This document shows, piece by piece, positions 22,170-30,216 of a DNA stretch of 41,592 bases. A program made the translations under genes and the position numbers. Numbering within the stretch: position 1 is the first letter of the stretch; every line of letters starts with the position of its first letter. The stretch comes from Acidobacteriota bacterium (lineage in GTDB: Bacteria; Acidobacteriota; Vicinamibacteria; Fen-336), in NCBI GenBank assembly GCA_003223555.1, contig QHVM01000022.1:1-41592 (forward strand), given 5' to 3'. The notes under the pieces were generated by a model, which ran no database searches, was not told where the DNA came from, and was given only the letters and a program-made list of their open reading frames with translations.

Positions 22170-23715
22170 GGCCGACCGCGTCCGCACCGGGCCTCCCGTC
22201 GTCACCCTGAGGAACGCCTTCTCCCGGCCCTACGACGGCGCGATCGCGGCGGCCCGAACGTGCTACTCGCCCCGCGTCGTGACCGCGGAAGAGGTGACCC
22301 CCGGCCAGCGCGAGTCGATCGGCCCGCTCACCTTCGCGGCCGGCCATCACACGGTCTACCAGCACGCCCACTTCGAGTTCGGGCTCGAGAACGTGAGCCG
22401 CCAATTCGTGTGGTCGTTCCTGCATTCGCACCCGTTCTACAACTCGGAGCAGTCCAGCCAGCGCTTCGTGCGCCTGGACGAGGTCTCGGCCTTCGTTCCG
22501 GAGGGACTGGGACCGACGGCCCGCGAGGTCTACGAAGAGGGAATCGCCGCCGCGTGGGCGGCGTACCGGAGTCTCTCACAGATCCTGAAGGAAGACACGG
22601 CAAAAATCCTGGGCGACCTGCGGCACCTCGGCCCGGGGGCGTCCGAGAAGCGCCGCAAGAAGGTCGCGCGGGAAGCCGAGAAGAAGGCCATCGAGCTGGC
22701 GCGCTACGTGATCCCGGTGGCGGCCTTCACTTCAATGGTCCACACGGTGTCGGGGATCGTCCTCCACCGGCTGCACCGCATGATGCGCACCGGCGACGCC
22801 CCGGCCGAGAGCGCGCGCGTCGTCACGGCCATGGTCGCCAGAGTCAGCGAGGTCGATCCCGGCTTCTTCGAGCGGGTGGGCGAGGCTCCCCTGGCCGCCG
22901 GCGACGTGGTGGAGTCGCGGCTGCCCCGGATGGAGACAGGGGGGGACGGCATCGCCGCCCGCATCGACGGCCTCCTCGGCGCCCGCACGTCCCTCCTGGT
23001 GGACTACACGGCCCGGGGAGAGGAGACGACCGCGGAAGCGGTGCGCACCGTGCTCGGAGCCGCTCCGGAGACCCTGCCGGACGAGGACGCCCTGGAGCGG
23101 GTGCTGAACCCGGGCCTGAACCGCTACCGGCTGGAGACGCTCCAGCTCTCGGTGCATTCGCCGATGACCCGCTCGCTCCATCACGCCACCTATACCTTCC
23201 TGAAGCGGCTCTCCCACACCGCCGACAGCCAGGACCAACGCCACCGCATGGTGCCCGCCTCCCGGCCCCTCATGACCCTCGCCGACACCCGGCGGCCCGA
23301 CTACGTGACCCCCCCCCTCATCGCCGCCAACCCGCGGGCCCACGAGGTCTACGCGGCGGCGATGGAGCAGGCATGGGCGGCCAAGAACCGGCTCCTCGAC
23401 ATGGGGGTGCCCCTCGAATCGGCCCTCTACCTGCTCCCCAACGCCAAGGCGCTGCGCTTCCACGAGACGGGCAGCCTGCTCTACCTCGCCCACAAGTGGG
23501 TGATGCGCACCTGCTTCAACGCGCAGGAGGAGATCTATCGGGCCTCGATGGATGAGCTGGAGCAGCTTCGCGCCCTCCACCCGCGCCTCGCCCGCCACAT
23601 GGGGCCGCCGTGCGTGCTTCGCGCCGGCCGGGCCAGCCCCACCTGCACCGAGGGGGAGCACTTCTGCGGCGTGCCGGTCTGGCGCAGCTTCCCGCACGTT
23701 GAGCGCCGGATCTGA
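22168..23715 (+). CDS. Double-length ThyX-like (FAD-dependent thymidylate synthase family) protein
   Basis: A 515-residue protein, about twice the normal ThyX length, reading as two ThyX-type halves. The first half has the family N-terminus (TLRNAFSRPYDGAIAAARTCYS), then GHHTVYQHAHFEFGLENVSRQF and HPFYNSEQSSQRFV where ThyX has its RHRxxSxNxxSxRY motif. The second half has YRLETLQLSVHSPMTRSLHH and LSHTADSQDQRHRMVPASRP. In both halves the RHR signature is altered, so dTMP synthesis from dUMP is doubtful. Ordinary ThyX may be encoded elsewhere. ATG 22168 gives the standard N-terminus. The DprE1-like gene starts 5 nt after the stop, which suggests one operon. Confidence 0.8.
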   Translation: MADRVRTGPPVVTLRNAFSRPYDGAIAAARTCYSPRVVTAEEVTPGQRESIGPLTFAAGHHTVYQHAHFEFGLENVSRQFVWSFLHSHPFYNSEQSSQRFVRLDEVSAFVPEGLGPTAREVYEEGIAAAWAAYRSLSQILKEDTAKILGDLRHLGPGASEKRRKKVAREAEKKAIELARYVIPVAAFTSMVHTVSGIVLHRLHRMMRTGDAPAESARVVTAMVARVSEVDPGFFERVGEAPLAAGDVVESRLPRMETGGDGIAARIDGLLGARTSLLVDYTARGEETTAEAVRTVLGAAPETLPDEDALERVLNPGLNRYRLETLQLSVHSPMTRSLHHATYTFLKRLSHTADSQDQRHRMVPASRPLMTLADTRRPDYVTPPLIAANPRAHEVYAAAMEQAWAAKNRLLDMGVPLESALYLLPNAKALRFHETGSLLYLAHKWVMRTCFNAQEEIYRASMDELEQLRALHPRLARHMGPPCVLRAGRASPTCTEGEHFCGVPVWRSFPHVERRI

Positions 23716-23719
23716 CGGC

Positions 23720-25030
23720 ATGCTCTGCGGCTGGGGACGGGTCCCCGTGGCCGGCCGCGAGGTGCGCTCCGAGGACCTCGAAGAGCTGACGAGGAGGGCC
23801 GTGCTCTGCCGCGGGCTCGGCCGCTCGTACGGCGACTCATCGCTGCCTCCGCCCAGCCATCCGGTGGTGGCCGCGACCCCCCTCGCCGACCGCATCCTCT
23901 CCTTCGACGGGGCGACCGGACGGCTGCGCGCGGAGGCCGGGCTCTCGCTGCGCGCCCTCAACCGGACCTTCCTGCCCCGGGGCTTCTATGCGCCGGTCAC
24001 TCCCGGCACCCAGCTCATCACGCTCGGCGGCATGGTGGCCGCCGACGTCCACGGCAAGAACCATCACCGCGACGGGTGCTTCGGCGCCCACGTGACGCGG
24101 CTGCGCATGCGGGTGGCCGACGGGCGGATCCTCGAGTGCTCGCCGGAGGAGGAGACGGAGCTGTTCCGGGCGACCGTGGGCGGCATGGGCCTGACCGGGC
24201 ACATCCTGGAGGTCGAGTGCCGGCTGGCCCGCGTCCCGTCGACGTGGATCGTGGCCGAGAGCGAGCGCATCCACGACGTCGACCGCTTCATCGACGGCCT
24301 CAAGGAGGCCGGCGTGCGGTGGCCGTACACCATGGGCTGGATCGATTGCCTCTCGCGCGGCTCGCTCCTCGGCCGCGGCATCCTCATGAAGGGCCGGTGG
24401 GCGGAGCCGGACGAGGCGCCGCCCGGCCTGCCGCGGCCGCGCCGGCGTCCGTCCGTGCCGCTCGTCCTGCCCGGCTGGGTGATCAACCGCTGGACGGTAC
24501 GCGCCTTCAACGCGGCCTTCTTCCGGTGCCATCTTCCCCGGGTCCGGCGGCGGCTGGTCGATCCGGAATCCTTCTTCTATCCGCTCGACGCGATCGGCCA
24601 CTGGAACCGGATGTACGGCCCCCGGGGGTTCACGCAGTACCAGTGCGTGCTGCCCGAGTCCGCGGGCCGGGGGGCGGCCCGCCGCTTCCTGGAGCTGCTG
24701 ACCCGGCGGGGGGGCGCCTCCATGCTGTGCGTGATCAAGGACTGCGGAGCGGAGGGGATCGGCCTGCTGAGCTTTCCCAAGCCGGGCATCTCGATCGCCC
24801 TCGACATTCCGATCCGCGACGACACGCAGGACCTCGTCGACGCGCTCAACGAGCTCGTCGTCACCGAACGCGGACGCATCTACCTCGCCAAGGACCAGTT
24901 CACGCGGCCCGCGCACTTCCGCGCCATGGAGCCGAGGCTCGAGGAGTGGACGTGCATCCGGCGCAAGTGGGATCCCGAGGGGAGGCTGCGCAGCGCCCAG
25001 TCGGTGAGGCTGCTGGCGGACCGGCCGTGA
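23720..25030 (+). CDS. FAD-linked oxidase, DprE1-like (decaprenylphosphoryl-ribose 2'-oxidase family)
   Basis: A 436-residue VAO/BBE-type flavoenzyme. The FAD-binding segment is CRGLGRSYGDSSLP (residues ~30-43). HGKNHHRDGCFG (residues 111-122) is the block characteristic of DprE1. The C-terminus has YLAKDQFT, matching the active-site lysine region of DprE1. DprE1 oxidises polyprenylphosphoryl-ribose to the 2-keto form, and an SDR (DprE2) then reduces it to the arabinose epimer. Exactly such an SDR follows 13 nt downstream, so the pair probably makes polyprenyl-phospho-arabinose or a similar epimerised sugar donor (inference). No arabinosyltransferase is in the window. ATG 23720 lies 4 bases after the ThyX-like stop. 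Confidence 0.85.
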   Translation: MLCGWGRVPVAGREVRSEDLEELTRRAVLCRGLGRSYGDSSLPPPSHPVVAATPLADRILSFDGATGRLRAEAGLSLRALNRTFLPRGFYAPVTPGTQLITLGGMVAADVHGKNHHRDGCFGAHVTRLRMRVADGRILECSPEEETELFRATVGGMGLTGHILEVECRLARVPSTWIVAESERIHDVDRFIDGLKEAGVRWPYTMGWIDCLSRGSLLGRGILMKGRWAEPDEAPPGLPRPRRRPSVPLVLPGWVINRWTVRAFNAAFFRCHLPRVRRRLVDPESFFYPLDAIGHWNRMYGPRGFTQYQCVLPESAGRGAARRFLELLTRRGGASMLCVIKDCGAEGIGLLSFPKPGISIALDIPIRDDTQDLVDALNELVVTERGRIYLAKDQFTRPAHFRAMEPRLEEWTCIRRKWDPEGRLRSAQSVRLLADRP

Positions 25031-25043
25031 CGCCGCGCGCGCG

Positions 25044-25781
25044 ATGAAGGTCGCCTTCCTCGGCGCGACCCGCGGCATGGGCCGGTCGTTGTCGCGCCTG
25101 ATGGCCGCGCGAGGCGACGAGTTGTTCCTCCTCGGCCGTGAGCCGGCCGGCCTCGAGCGCAGCGCGCGGGACCTCGAAGCCCGGGCCGGGCGGGGCTCGG
25201 TGGGCGTCGCCGTCTGCGACCTCGAACAGCCCGCCGGTTTCGCCGCCGCGCTCGATGCCGCCGAGGCCGGCCTCGGCGGTCTGGACGCGGTCGTGGTCAC
25301 CGCTGGGGTCTTCGCCACCCAGGACGTGCTGGAGCAGGATCCCGAGCGCGCTCGCCGGATACTGGAGGTGGACTTCACCGACACGGTCACCTTCTGCGAG
25401 CACGCCCGGCGCCGGCTGCTGGCCCGGGGAGGCGGCACGCTCGTCGTCTTCAGCTCGGTGGCCGGAGAGAGAGCACGCAAGCCGGTCGTCCTCTACGGCG
25501 CCGCCAAGGCCGGCCTCACCCGTTACCTGGAGGGACTCGACCACAGGTTCCACGCCCAGGGCCTGCGAACGGTCTGCGTGAAGCCGGGCTTCGTGAAGAC
25601 GTCGATGACCGACGGCCTGCCCGCTCCACCCTTTGCCGGCGAGCTCGACGAGGTCGCTCGCGTGGTCCTGCGCGCGATCGATCGTGGACAGCCGGTCGTC
25701 TATGCGCCGCCGATCTGGCGCTGGGTCATGCTCGTCGTCCGGGCGCTGCCGCGGTCCATCATGCGCCGCGCGGGATTCTGA
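25044..25781 (+). CDS. Short-chain dehydrogenase, DprE2-like
   Basis: A 245-residue Rossmann-fold enzyme. The N-terminal GATRGMG cofactor loop (residues 7-13) and the VVVTAG segment are present. The catalytic Ser lies in VFSSVAGE, and Tyr and Lys lie in YGAAKAG. A C-terminal hydrophobic segment (IWRWVMLVVRALP) suits peripheral membrane binding, as in DprE2-type reductases that act on a lipid-linked keto-sugar. Adjacency to the DprE1-like oxidase supports the 2'-epimerase pair. On sequence alone a generic SDR is equally possible. It is followed 23 nt later by the DUF2071 gene. Confidence 0.85.
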   Translation: MKVAFLGATRGMGRSLSRLMAARGDELFLLGREPAGLERSARDLEARAGRGSVGVAVCDLEQPAGFAAALDAAEAGLGGLDAVVVTAGVFATQDVLEQDPERARRILEVDFTDTVTFCEHARRRLLARGGGTLVVFSSVAGERARKPVVLYGAAKAGLTRYLEGLDHRFHAQGLRTVCVKPGFVKTSMTDGLPAPPFAGELDEVARVVLRAIDRGQPVVYAPPIWRWVMLVVRALPRSIMRRAGF

Positions 25782-25804
25782 CGCGGCCGGAAGGCCCGTG
25801 GGTC

Positions 25805-26488
25805 ATGGCCCAGGTCTGGCACGACCTGCTGTTCGCCCACTGGCCGGTGGACGCGGAGCTGCTGCGGCCGCGTTTGCCGCCCGGAGTGGAGCTGGACCTG
25901 TTCGATGGGCAGGCCTGGCTCGGGGTCGTCCCCTTCCGCATGTCGCGCATCCGGGCCCGTGGCCTGCTCCCGCTCCCAGGGTTGTCGGCCTCGCCGGAGG
26001 TCAATGTCCGGACGTATGCGGCCGCCGGCGGACGTCCGGGCGTGTTCTTCCTGAGCCTCGACGCCGCCCGCCGCCTGTTCGTGGCGGGAGCGCGCCGCTT
26101 CTTCCATCTGCCCTACTGGCGGGCGAACATGACGTGCCGGCGCGAGGGCGACCGGTTATCCTACTCTTCCATCCGCGTGGCGGGCCGTCGCGCAGCGGCC
26201 GCCGAGTTCCGCGCCGCCTACGGGCCGACCGGCCCCGTCCATCCAGCGCGGGCCGGCAGGCTCGACCACTGGCTCACCGAACGCTACTGCCTCTACACGG
26301 CCGACCGCGCCGGGCGGCCGCTGCGCGTCGACATCCTCCACGACCCGTGGCCCCTGCAGCCGGCATGGGCGCGGATCGAAGCGAACACGATGGCCGAGGC
26401 CGCGGGCGTGGGTCTACCGATGGCCCAGCCGCTGCTCCACTTCTCGCGCCGCGTGGACGTGGTTGTCTGGCCTCCACGCCGCATTTGA
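25805..26488 (+). CDS. DUF2071 (YqjF-type) protein
   Basis: A 227-residue soluble protein. The hallmarks are the N-terminal HWPVDAELLRPRLPPGVELDLFDGQAWLGVVPFRM, SPEVNVRTYAA and GVFFLSLDAARRLFV. The HWLTERYCLYTADRAGRPLRVDILHDPWPLQPA block follows in the C-terminal half, and LLHFSRRVDVVVWPPRRI ends the protein. Family members resemble acetoacetate-decarboxylase folds but have no assigned activity. ATG 25805 lies 23 nt after the SDR stop, so it may belong to the same transcript. A CGCAGAGG-type repeat tract follows the stop. Confidence 0.85.
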   Translation: MAQVWHDLLFAHWPVDAELLRPRLPPGVELDLFDGQAWLGVVPFRMSRIRARGLLPLPGLSASPEVNVRTYAAAGGRPGVFFLSLDAARRLFVAGARRFFHLPYWRANMTCRREGDRLSYSSIRVAGRRAAAAEFRAAYGPTGPVHPARAGRLDHWLTERYCLYTADRAGRPLRVDILHDPWPLQPAWARIEANTMAEAAGVGLPMAQPLLHFSRRVDVVVWPPRRI

Positions 26489-26492
26489 CCCG

Positions 26493-26550
26493 ATCTTTCT
26501 TCTGTTCTCTGCGGCCTCTGCGGACTCTGCGGCCTCTGCGGTTGAGAAGG
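26493..26550. repeat. CGCAGAGG-unit repeat tract, locus 2
   Basis: Read on the minus strand, four tandem 9-bp units run without a break (CCGCAGAGG, CCGCAGAGT, CCGCAGAGG, CCGCAGAGA), flanked by AGAA-rich sequence. The tract fills the 70-bp gap between the convergent DUF2071 and membrane-protein genes. Its orientation is opposite to that of the tract at 14238-14298. Confidence 0.75.
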
Positions 26551-26558
26551 AATCCGGC

Positions 26559-27143
26559 CTAGGCGTGGGCCGCGGGCAACAGCCTCTGCAGCGCCCGGTG
26601 GGTCGGCCAGTAGACCACGCCGGCCAGGAAGGCGAAGGTCAGGGCGAGATGGACGGGGGCCGGGCCCCAAGCGCGATGGAAGAACGGATCGCGAAAGGCG
26701 AAGTTCAGGTTCTCCCCGGGCAGCACGAAGCGCGAGGCCACCAGGACGACCGCCGCGATGGCCGACTGGAGGGCGAAGCCTCGCCGGTCGTAGCCGAGGC
26801 GGCGGAGCGTCAAGACGAGAAGCGGCGGCCAGGCCACGTGGAAGAGCGACATCAGGCGCACCCACAGCGGATAGCGCGGGTCCCACATGTACTCGGTGCC
26901 CCCGATGAGGTGACGGCCGAGGGCGAGCCGCCAGACGAGATCGAGGTCCCAGGTGATATCGACGACGAGAGACGACACGGCCTGGCTGGAGAGGAGCAGC
27001 GCGCTGCCCCGCATGATCGCGAGGCAGGTCAGGATGACGGCGATGTCGCAGAGGCGGACGAAGTTCGCCGCTCCGTAGACCCACGCATAGACCGAAACGA
27101 AAGTGACGAGCCAGAGCGCAGCGCCGACTCTCAGCAGCTTCAA
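26559..27143 (-). CDS. Unknown membrane protein translationally coupled to hpnE
   Basis: A 194-residue protein with about five or six hydrophobic segments (for example LWLVTFVSVYAWVYGAANFV, AIAAVVLVASRFVL and HLALTFAFLAGVVYW). A loop is rich in aromatic and charged residues (WDLDLVWRLALGRHLIGGTEYMWDPRYPLW). The start is a TTG at 27143 that overlaps the hpnE stop by 4 nt (TTGA), with GGAGG four bases before it. Coupling to the squalene genes suggests a hopanoid-linked role, but I do not recognise the family and no catalytic motif is evident. Confidence 0.7.
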   Translation of the reverse strand: MKLLRVGAALWLVTFVSVYAWVYGAANFVRLCDIAVILTCLAIMRGSALLLSSQAVSSLVVDITWDLDLVWRLALGRHLIGGTEYMWDPRYPLWVRLMSLFHVAWPPLLVLTLRRLGYDRRGFALQSAIAAVVLVASRFVLPGENLNFAFRDPFFHRAWGPAPVHLALTFAFLAGVVYWPTHRALQRLLPAAHA

Positions 27144-28492
27144 CCGGCCTCCGCCGCCCGCGCGGCCGCCAGGCCGCTGCGCACCGCCCCTTCGATCGTG
27201 GCGGGCAGGCCGGTGGCGGTCCAGTCACCCGCCAGGTAGAGCCCGCGCAGCGGCGTGACCGGCCCCGGCCGCAGCGCTTCTGCCTCGGGATCGGACGCGA
27301 AGGTCGCGTCGGCCTCGCGCAGCACCAGCGACCGGGTGACCGTCGCCTTGGCCATCGCCGGGAAGTAACGCCGCAAGGAGGCTTCCGCCGACGCGGCCAG
27401 CTCCTGGTTCGAACGTTCCGCGCTGCGGCGGGCGGCGCTCACGATGAAGGCCAGGTGCTGGGGCGGGCCCTCCCGGCCGTAGATCGCCCCCTTGTCGAAC
27501 ACCCACTCCATCTCCGAGTCCCGCAGTCCCACCATCGCCCGGTCGACGACGACGCGGTCCAGCCACATCTCGACCGAGACGATGGGCGAGCCGCCCAGGC
27601 GGGACAGGCCGGCGAAGGGAGGCTGGGCCGGCCAGGGCTCGGGCAAGAGTCCGGGGGCGGCGTTCCAGGGGACGGCCGCCACGACGGCGTCGGCCTCCAG
27701 GAAGCCCTGGACACCCGGCTTGCCCCGCCGGATGTCCTCTCGCGTCTCGGATCGCTGGGTATAGCGCACGCCGCTCGCCCGGCCGCTCGTAAGAACGACC
27801 TCCTCCGCCAGCGCCCGCCGCCGCAGCACCCCGCCGCGGTGCTGGAAGTAGCGGGCCATCCGCTCGTGCAGCTCCGCAAAGCCGCGGCGGAGGAAGACCA
27901 GGCGGGAGGCCTCCCGCCGGGTGAGGAACGCCTCGCGGTAGACGTTGTAGAAGAGGATGGCCGCCGCCCGCTCCGGGGCCTCGTTGAGGATGGCGGTGGC
28001 GAGCGGGTCCCAGAGCAGCCGGCGCGCCTCCCGTCCCTGGCCGGCTCGGCGCAAGTACTCGGCCAGCGTCAGGCCGAGGGGTGGCTGGCCGTAGCGCACG
28101 GCCAGCCACAGGCGCAGCGCCTGCCAGCGGACGACCCAGGGCAGCTTCAGGCCGAGCAGGCCGCCGATCAGGTGCAGGGGGGCGGCGAGCGGCGGGCAGT
28201 CGAGGGAAGACCGACCCCGGTCGTCGACGTAATCGATGTGGAGGTCGTCCTGGAAGAGCAGCAGGTCCTCCGCCCCCGCCCGCCGGACCAGATCGAACGT
28301 GGCCGCGTACGCTCCCACCATCAGGTGCGTGCCGTTGTCGACGTCCTCGCCGGAGACGGCGTCGCGGTAGGAGGTCGCCCGGCCGCCGAGCACGCCCCGG
28401 CGCTCCAGCAGCGTCACCTGGTGGCGGCGCTCCTGGAGGTCGATGGCCGTGGCGAGGCCGGCGAAGCCGGCGCCGATGACGACGGCCTTCAT
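27140..28492 (-). CDS. hpnE: Hydroxysqualene dehydroxylase (squalene-associated FAD-dependent desaturase)
   Basis: A 450-residue flavoprotein of the amine-oxidase/phytoene-desaturase superfamily. The N-terminal dinucleotide motif is VVIGAGFAGLATAIDL, followed by GGRATSYRD. VDNGTHLMVGAY is characteristic of HpnE. The C-terminal FAD motif is LYLAGDWTATGLPATIEGAVRSG. HpnE reduces hydroxysqualene to squalene, the last of the three HpnCDE steps. ATG 28492 overlaps the hpnD stop (ATGA). An ATG-less extension to 28531 is proline-rich and unlikely. The gene is coupled at both ends, so it sits inside one operon. Confidence 0.93.
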   Translation of the reverse strand: MKAVVIGAGFAGLATAIDLQERRHQVTLLERRGVLGGRATSYRDAVSGEDVDNGTHLMVGAYAATFDLVRRAGAEDLLLFQDDLHIDYVDDRGRSSLDCPPLAAPLHLIGGLLGLKLPWVVRWQALRLWLAVRYGQPPLGLTLAEYLRRAGQGREARRLLWDPLATAILNEAPERAAAILFYNVYREAFLTRREASRLVFLRRGFAELHERMARYFQHRGGVLRRRALAEEVVLTSGRASGVRYTQRSETREDIRRGKPGVQGFLEADAVVAAVPWNAAPGLLPEPWPAQPPFAGLSRLGGSPIVSVEMWLDRVVVDRAMVGLRDSEMEWVFDKGAIYGREGPPQHLAFIVSAARRSAERSNQELAASAEASLRRYFPAMAKATVTRSLVLREADATFASDPEAEALRPGPVTPLRGLYLAGDWTATGLPATIEGAVRSGLAAARAAEAG

Positions 28493-29325
28493 GGGCGGCG
28501 GGAGCGGAGGAGGGTGCGCAGCGCGATCCACGCCTTGCGGGTGCGGGAAAGGCTCACGCGGCCGTCGGGCGGGTATCCGCGGCGGGCGATCTCGTCGAGC
28601 AGCGCGGCATAGACCGCGGCCATGATCTCGGCCGGCGTCATGGCCTTCCGGTCCACGGCCGGGAGCAGCGAGCGCGCGCGCTCATAGTGGTGGCGAGCGC
28701 GCTCGGCCTGGAAGGCCAGGAGCTCGTGGATCGCGGGGGAGCAACGCTGCCCCCGGGCGGCGCACAACAGCTCGGCTTCGGCGACGCCGAACCGCGCCAG
28801 ATCCTCGGCCGGGAGGTAGATGCGGTCCCGGGCCGCGTCTCCGGCGACGTCGCGCAGGATGTTCGTGAGCTGGAGCGCCACCCCCAGCTCCACCGCGTAC
28901 TCGCGCGTGCCCGGGTCCGCGTACCCGAACACCTCGATCGCGGCCAGGCCCACCGCCGACGCGACCCGCTCGCAGTAGACGCGCAGGTCGGCGAAGGTGG
29001 GGTAGCGCTTCGTGGTGAGGTCCATGCGGCAGCCGGCCACGATGTCCTCGAAGCAGCCGCGGGGGATCGGGAACTCGAAGAGCGCCTCCGCCAGGTCGCG
29101 CCCCAGCTCGGTCGACGGCCGGCCGGCGTAGCACCGGCGGACCTCGTCCAGCCAGCGCCGGAGTCCCGCCTCGCCTTCGCCTCCCGGCTCGTCGACGCAG
29201 TCGTCCACCATCCGGCAGAAGGAGTAGAGCGCGTAGATGGCCCGGCGCTTGCGCGCGGGCAGGATGCGGAAGGCGTAGTAGAAGCTGGTGCCGCTCTGCC
29301 GCGTGAGGCGGGCGGAGAGCGACAT
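28489..29325 (-). CDS. hpnD: Presqualene diphosphate synthase
   Basis: A 278-residue trans-isoprenyl diphosphate synthase (squalene/phytoene synthase fold) that condenses two farnesyl diphosphates. Aspartate-rich motif 1 is Asp41-Glu46 (DDCVDE). The second region is QLTNILRDVAGDAARDRIYLP, and YCERVASAVG lies between them. Its position between hpnC and hpnE and the AFRILPARKRRAIYALYSFCR N-terminus favour HpnD over CrtB phytoene synthase. It is 3 nt from hpnC and overlaps hpnE by 4 nt. Confidence 0.93.
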   Translation of the reverse strand: MSLSARLTRQSGTSFYYAFRILPARKRRAIYALYSFCRMVDDCVDEPGGEGEAGLRRWLDEVRRCYAGRPSTELGRDLAEALFEFPIPRGCFEDIVAGCRMDLTTKRYPTFADLRVYCERVASAVGLAAIEVFGYADPGTREYAVELGVALQLTNILRDVAGDAARDRIYLPAEDLARFGVAEAELLCAARGQRCSPAIHELLAFQAERARHHYERARSLLPAVDRKAMTPAEIMAAVYAALLDEIARRGYPPDGRVSLSRTRKAWIALRTLLRSRRP

Positions 29326-29328
29326 GGG

Positions 29329-30192
29329 TCAGGCTCGCGCGGGCCGCCAGCGCCAGGCGCGCCAGGCCAGGCCCAGCTTGCCGGCGACGCCGTGGCGGGG
29401 CCGCCGGCGAAAGACGTCGTAGCCCGCGGCCTCAATGAGGTCGAGGACGGCGCTGCCCCCCAGCCAGGTGAGGCGCAGCTCGAAGCGCAGGTCGGGACCG
29501 ACCCGGTCGCAGAGGGCGCGGCCGCGGGCGAACAGCTCGCGGGTGCGTGCGAGCAGCTCCGCCATCAGGCCGCGGAAGCCGTCGCTGACCAGCGACGCGT
29601 TGAGGTCCCACTCCTTCACCGAGAAGCGGTCGAGCAGCTCCCGGGGCACGTAGATCCGTCCCCGGTGCAGGTCCACGGCCAGGTCCTGCCAGTGGTTGGC
29701 CAGCTGGAGGGCGGTGCAAAGCGCGTCGGACAGCGGGGCCAGCGACGGGTCGCGGTAGCCGAAGACGAGCAGCAGCAGCCGGCCCACGGGGTCGGCCGAC
29801 CGCCGGCAGTAATCGAGCAGCTCATCCCACGTCTCGTAGCGCTGCTTCACGGTGTCCTGCCGGAAGGCGGACAGGAGGTCCAGGAGCAGCTGCCGGGGGA
29901 TGTCGAGCCGGTGCACCGTCTCGGCCAGCGCCACGAAGATGGGGTCCTCGGCCTCGCCGCGGTAGGCGGCGTGGAGCCGCTCTTCCCACTGGTCGAGCTT
30001 CTCCTGCCGCATCCCCTCGTACATCGGCTCGTCGGCGAAGTCGTCGGCGGCGCGGGCGAAGGCGTACAGGGCGTGAATGTAGGGCCGCTTGTCCCTCGGC
30101 ACCCACCGCCCGACCGGGAAGTTCTCGTAGTGGCTGCGCACGCGGGCCTCGCAGTGAGCGAAGGCCTCCTCGGCGGTGAGGGCAGCCGCCAT
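29329..30192 (-). CDS. hpnC: Hydroxysqualene synthase (HpnC)
   Basis: A 287-residue squalene/phytoene synthase-fold enzyme. In the HpnCDE route it converts presqualene diphosphate to hydroxysqualene. SHYENFPVGRWVPRDKRPYIHALYAFARAADDFADE is the HpnC-type N-terminus, including Asp-rich motif 1. The second motif is LANHWQDLAVDLHRGRIYVP, where HpnC has WQD rather than the NILRD of HpnD. It is the first gene of the hpnC-hpnD-hpnE operon. Squalene-hopene cyclase (shc) is not in the window, so the cells may use squalene for hopanoids made by a distant cyclase. Confidence 0.93.
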   Translation of the reverse strand: MAAALTAEEAFAHCEARVRSHYENFPVGRWVPRDKRPYIHALYAFARAADDFADEPMYEGMRQEKLDQWEERLHAAYRGEAEDPIFVALAETVHRLDIPRQLLLDLLSAFRQDTVKQRYETWDELLDYCRRSADPVGRLLLLVFGYRDPSLAPLSDALCTALQLANHWQDLAVDLHRGRIYVPRELLDRFSVKEWDLNASLVSDGFRGLMAELLARTRELFARGRALCDRVGPDLRFELRLTWLGGSAVLDLIEAAGYDVFRRRPRHGVAGKLGLAWRAWRWRPARA

Positions 30193-30216
30193 CAGGCGGC
30201 CATCATACAGCGCCGG

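Noticed and set aside
27405-27425. GTTCGAACC resembling a tRNA T-loop
   Set aside because: It lies inside hpnE, and no acceptor, D or anticodon stem can be built around it.
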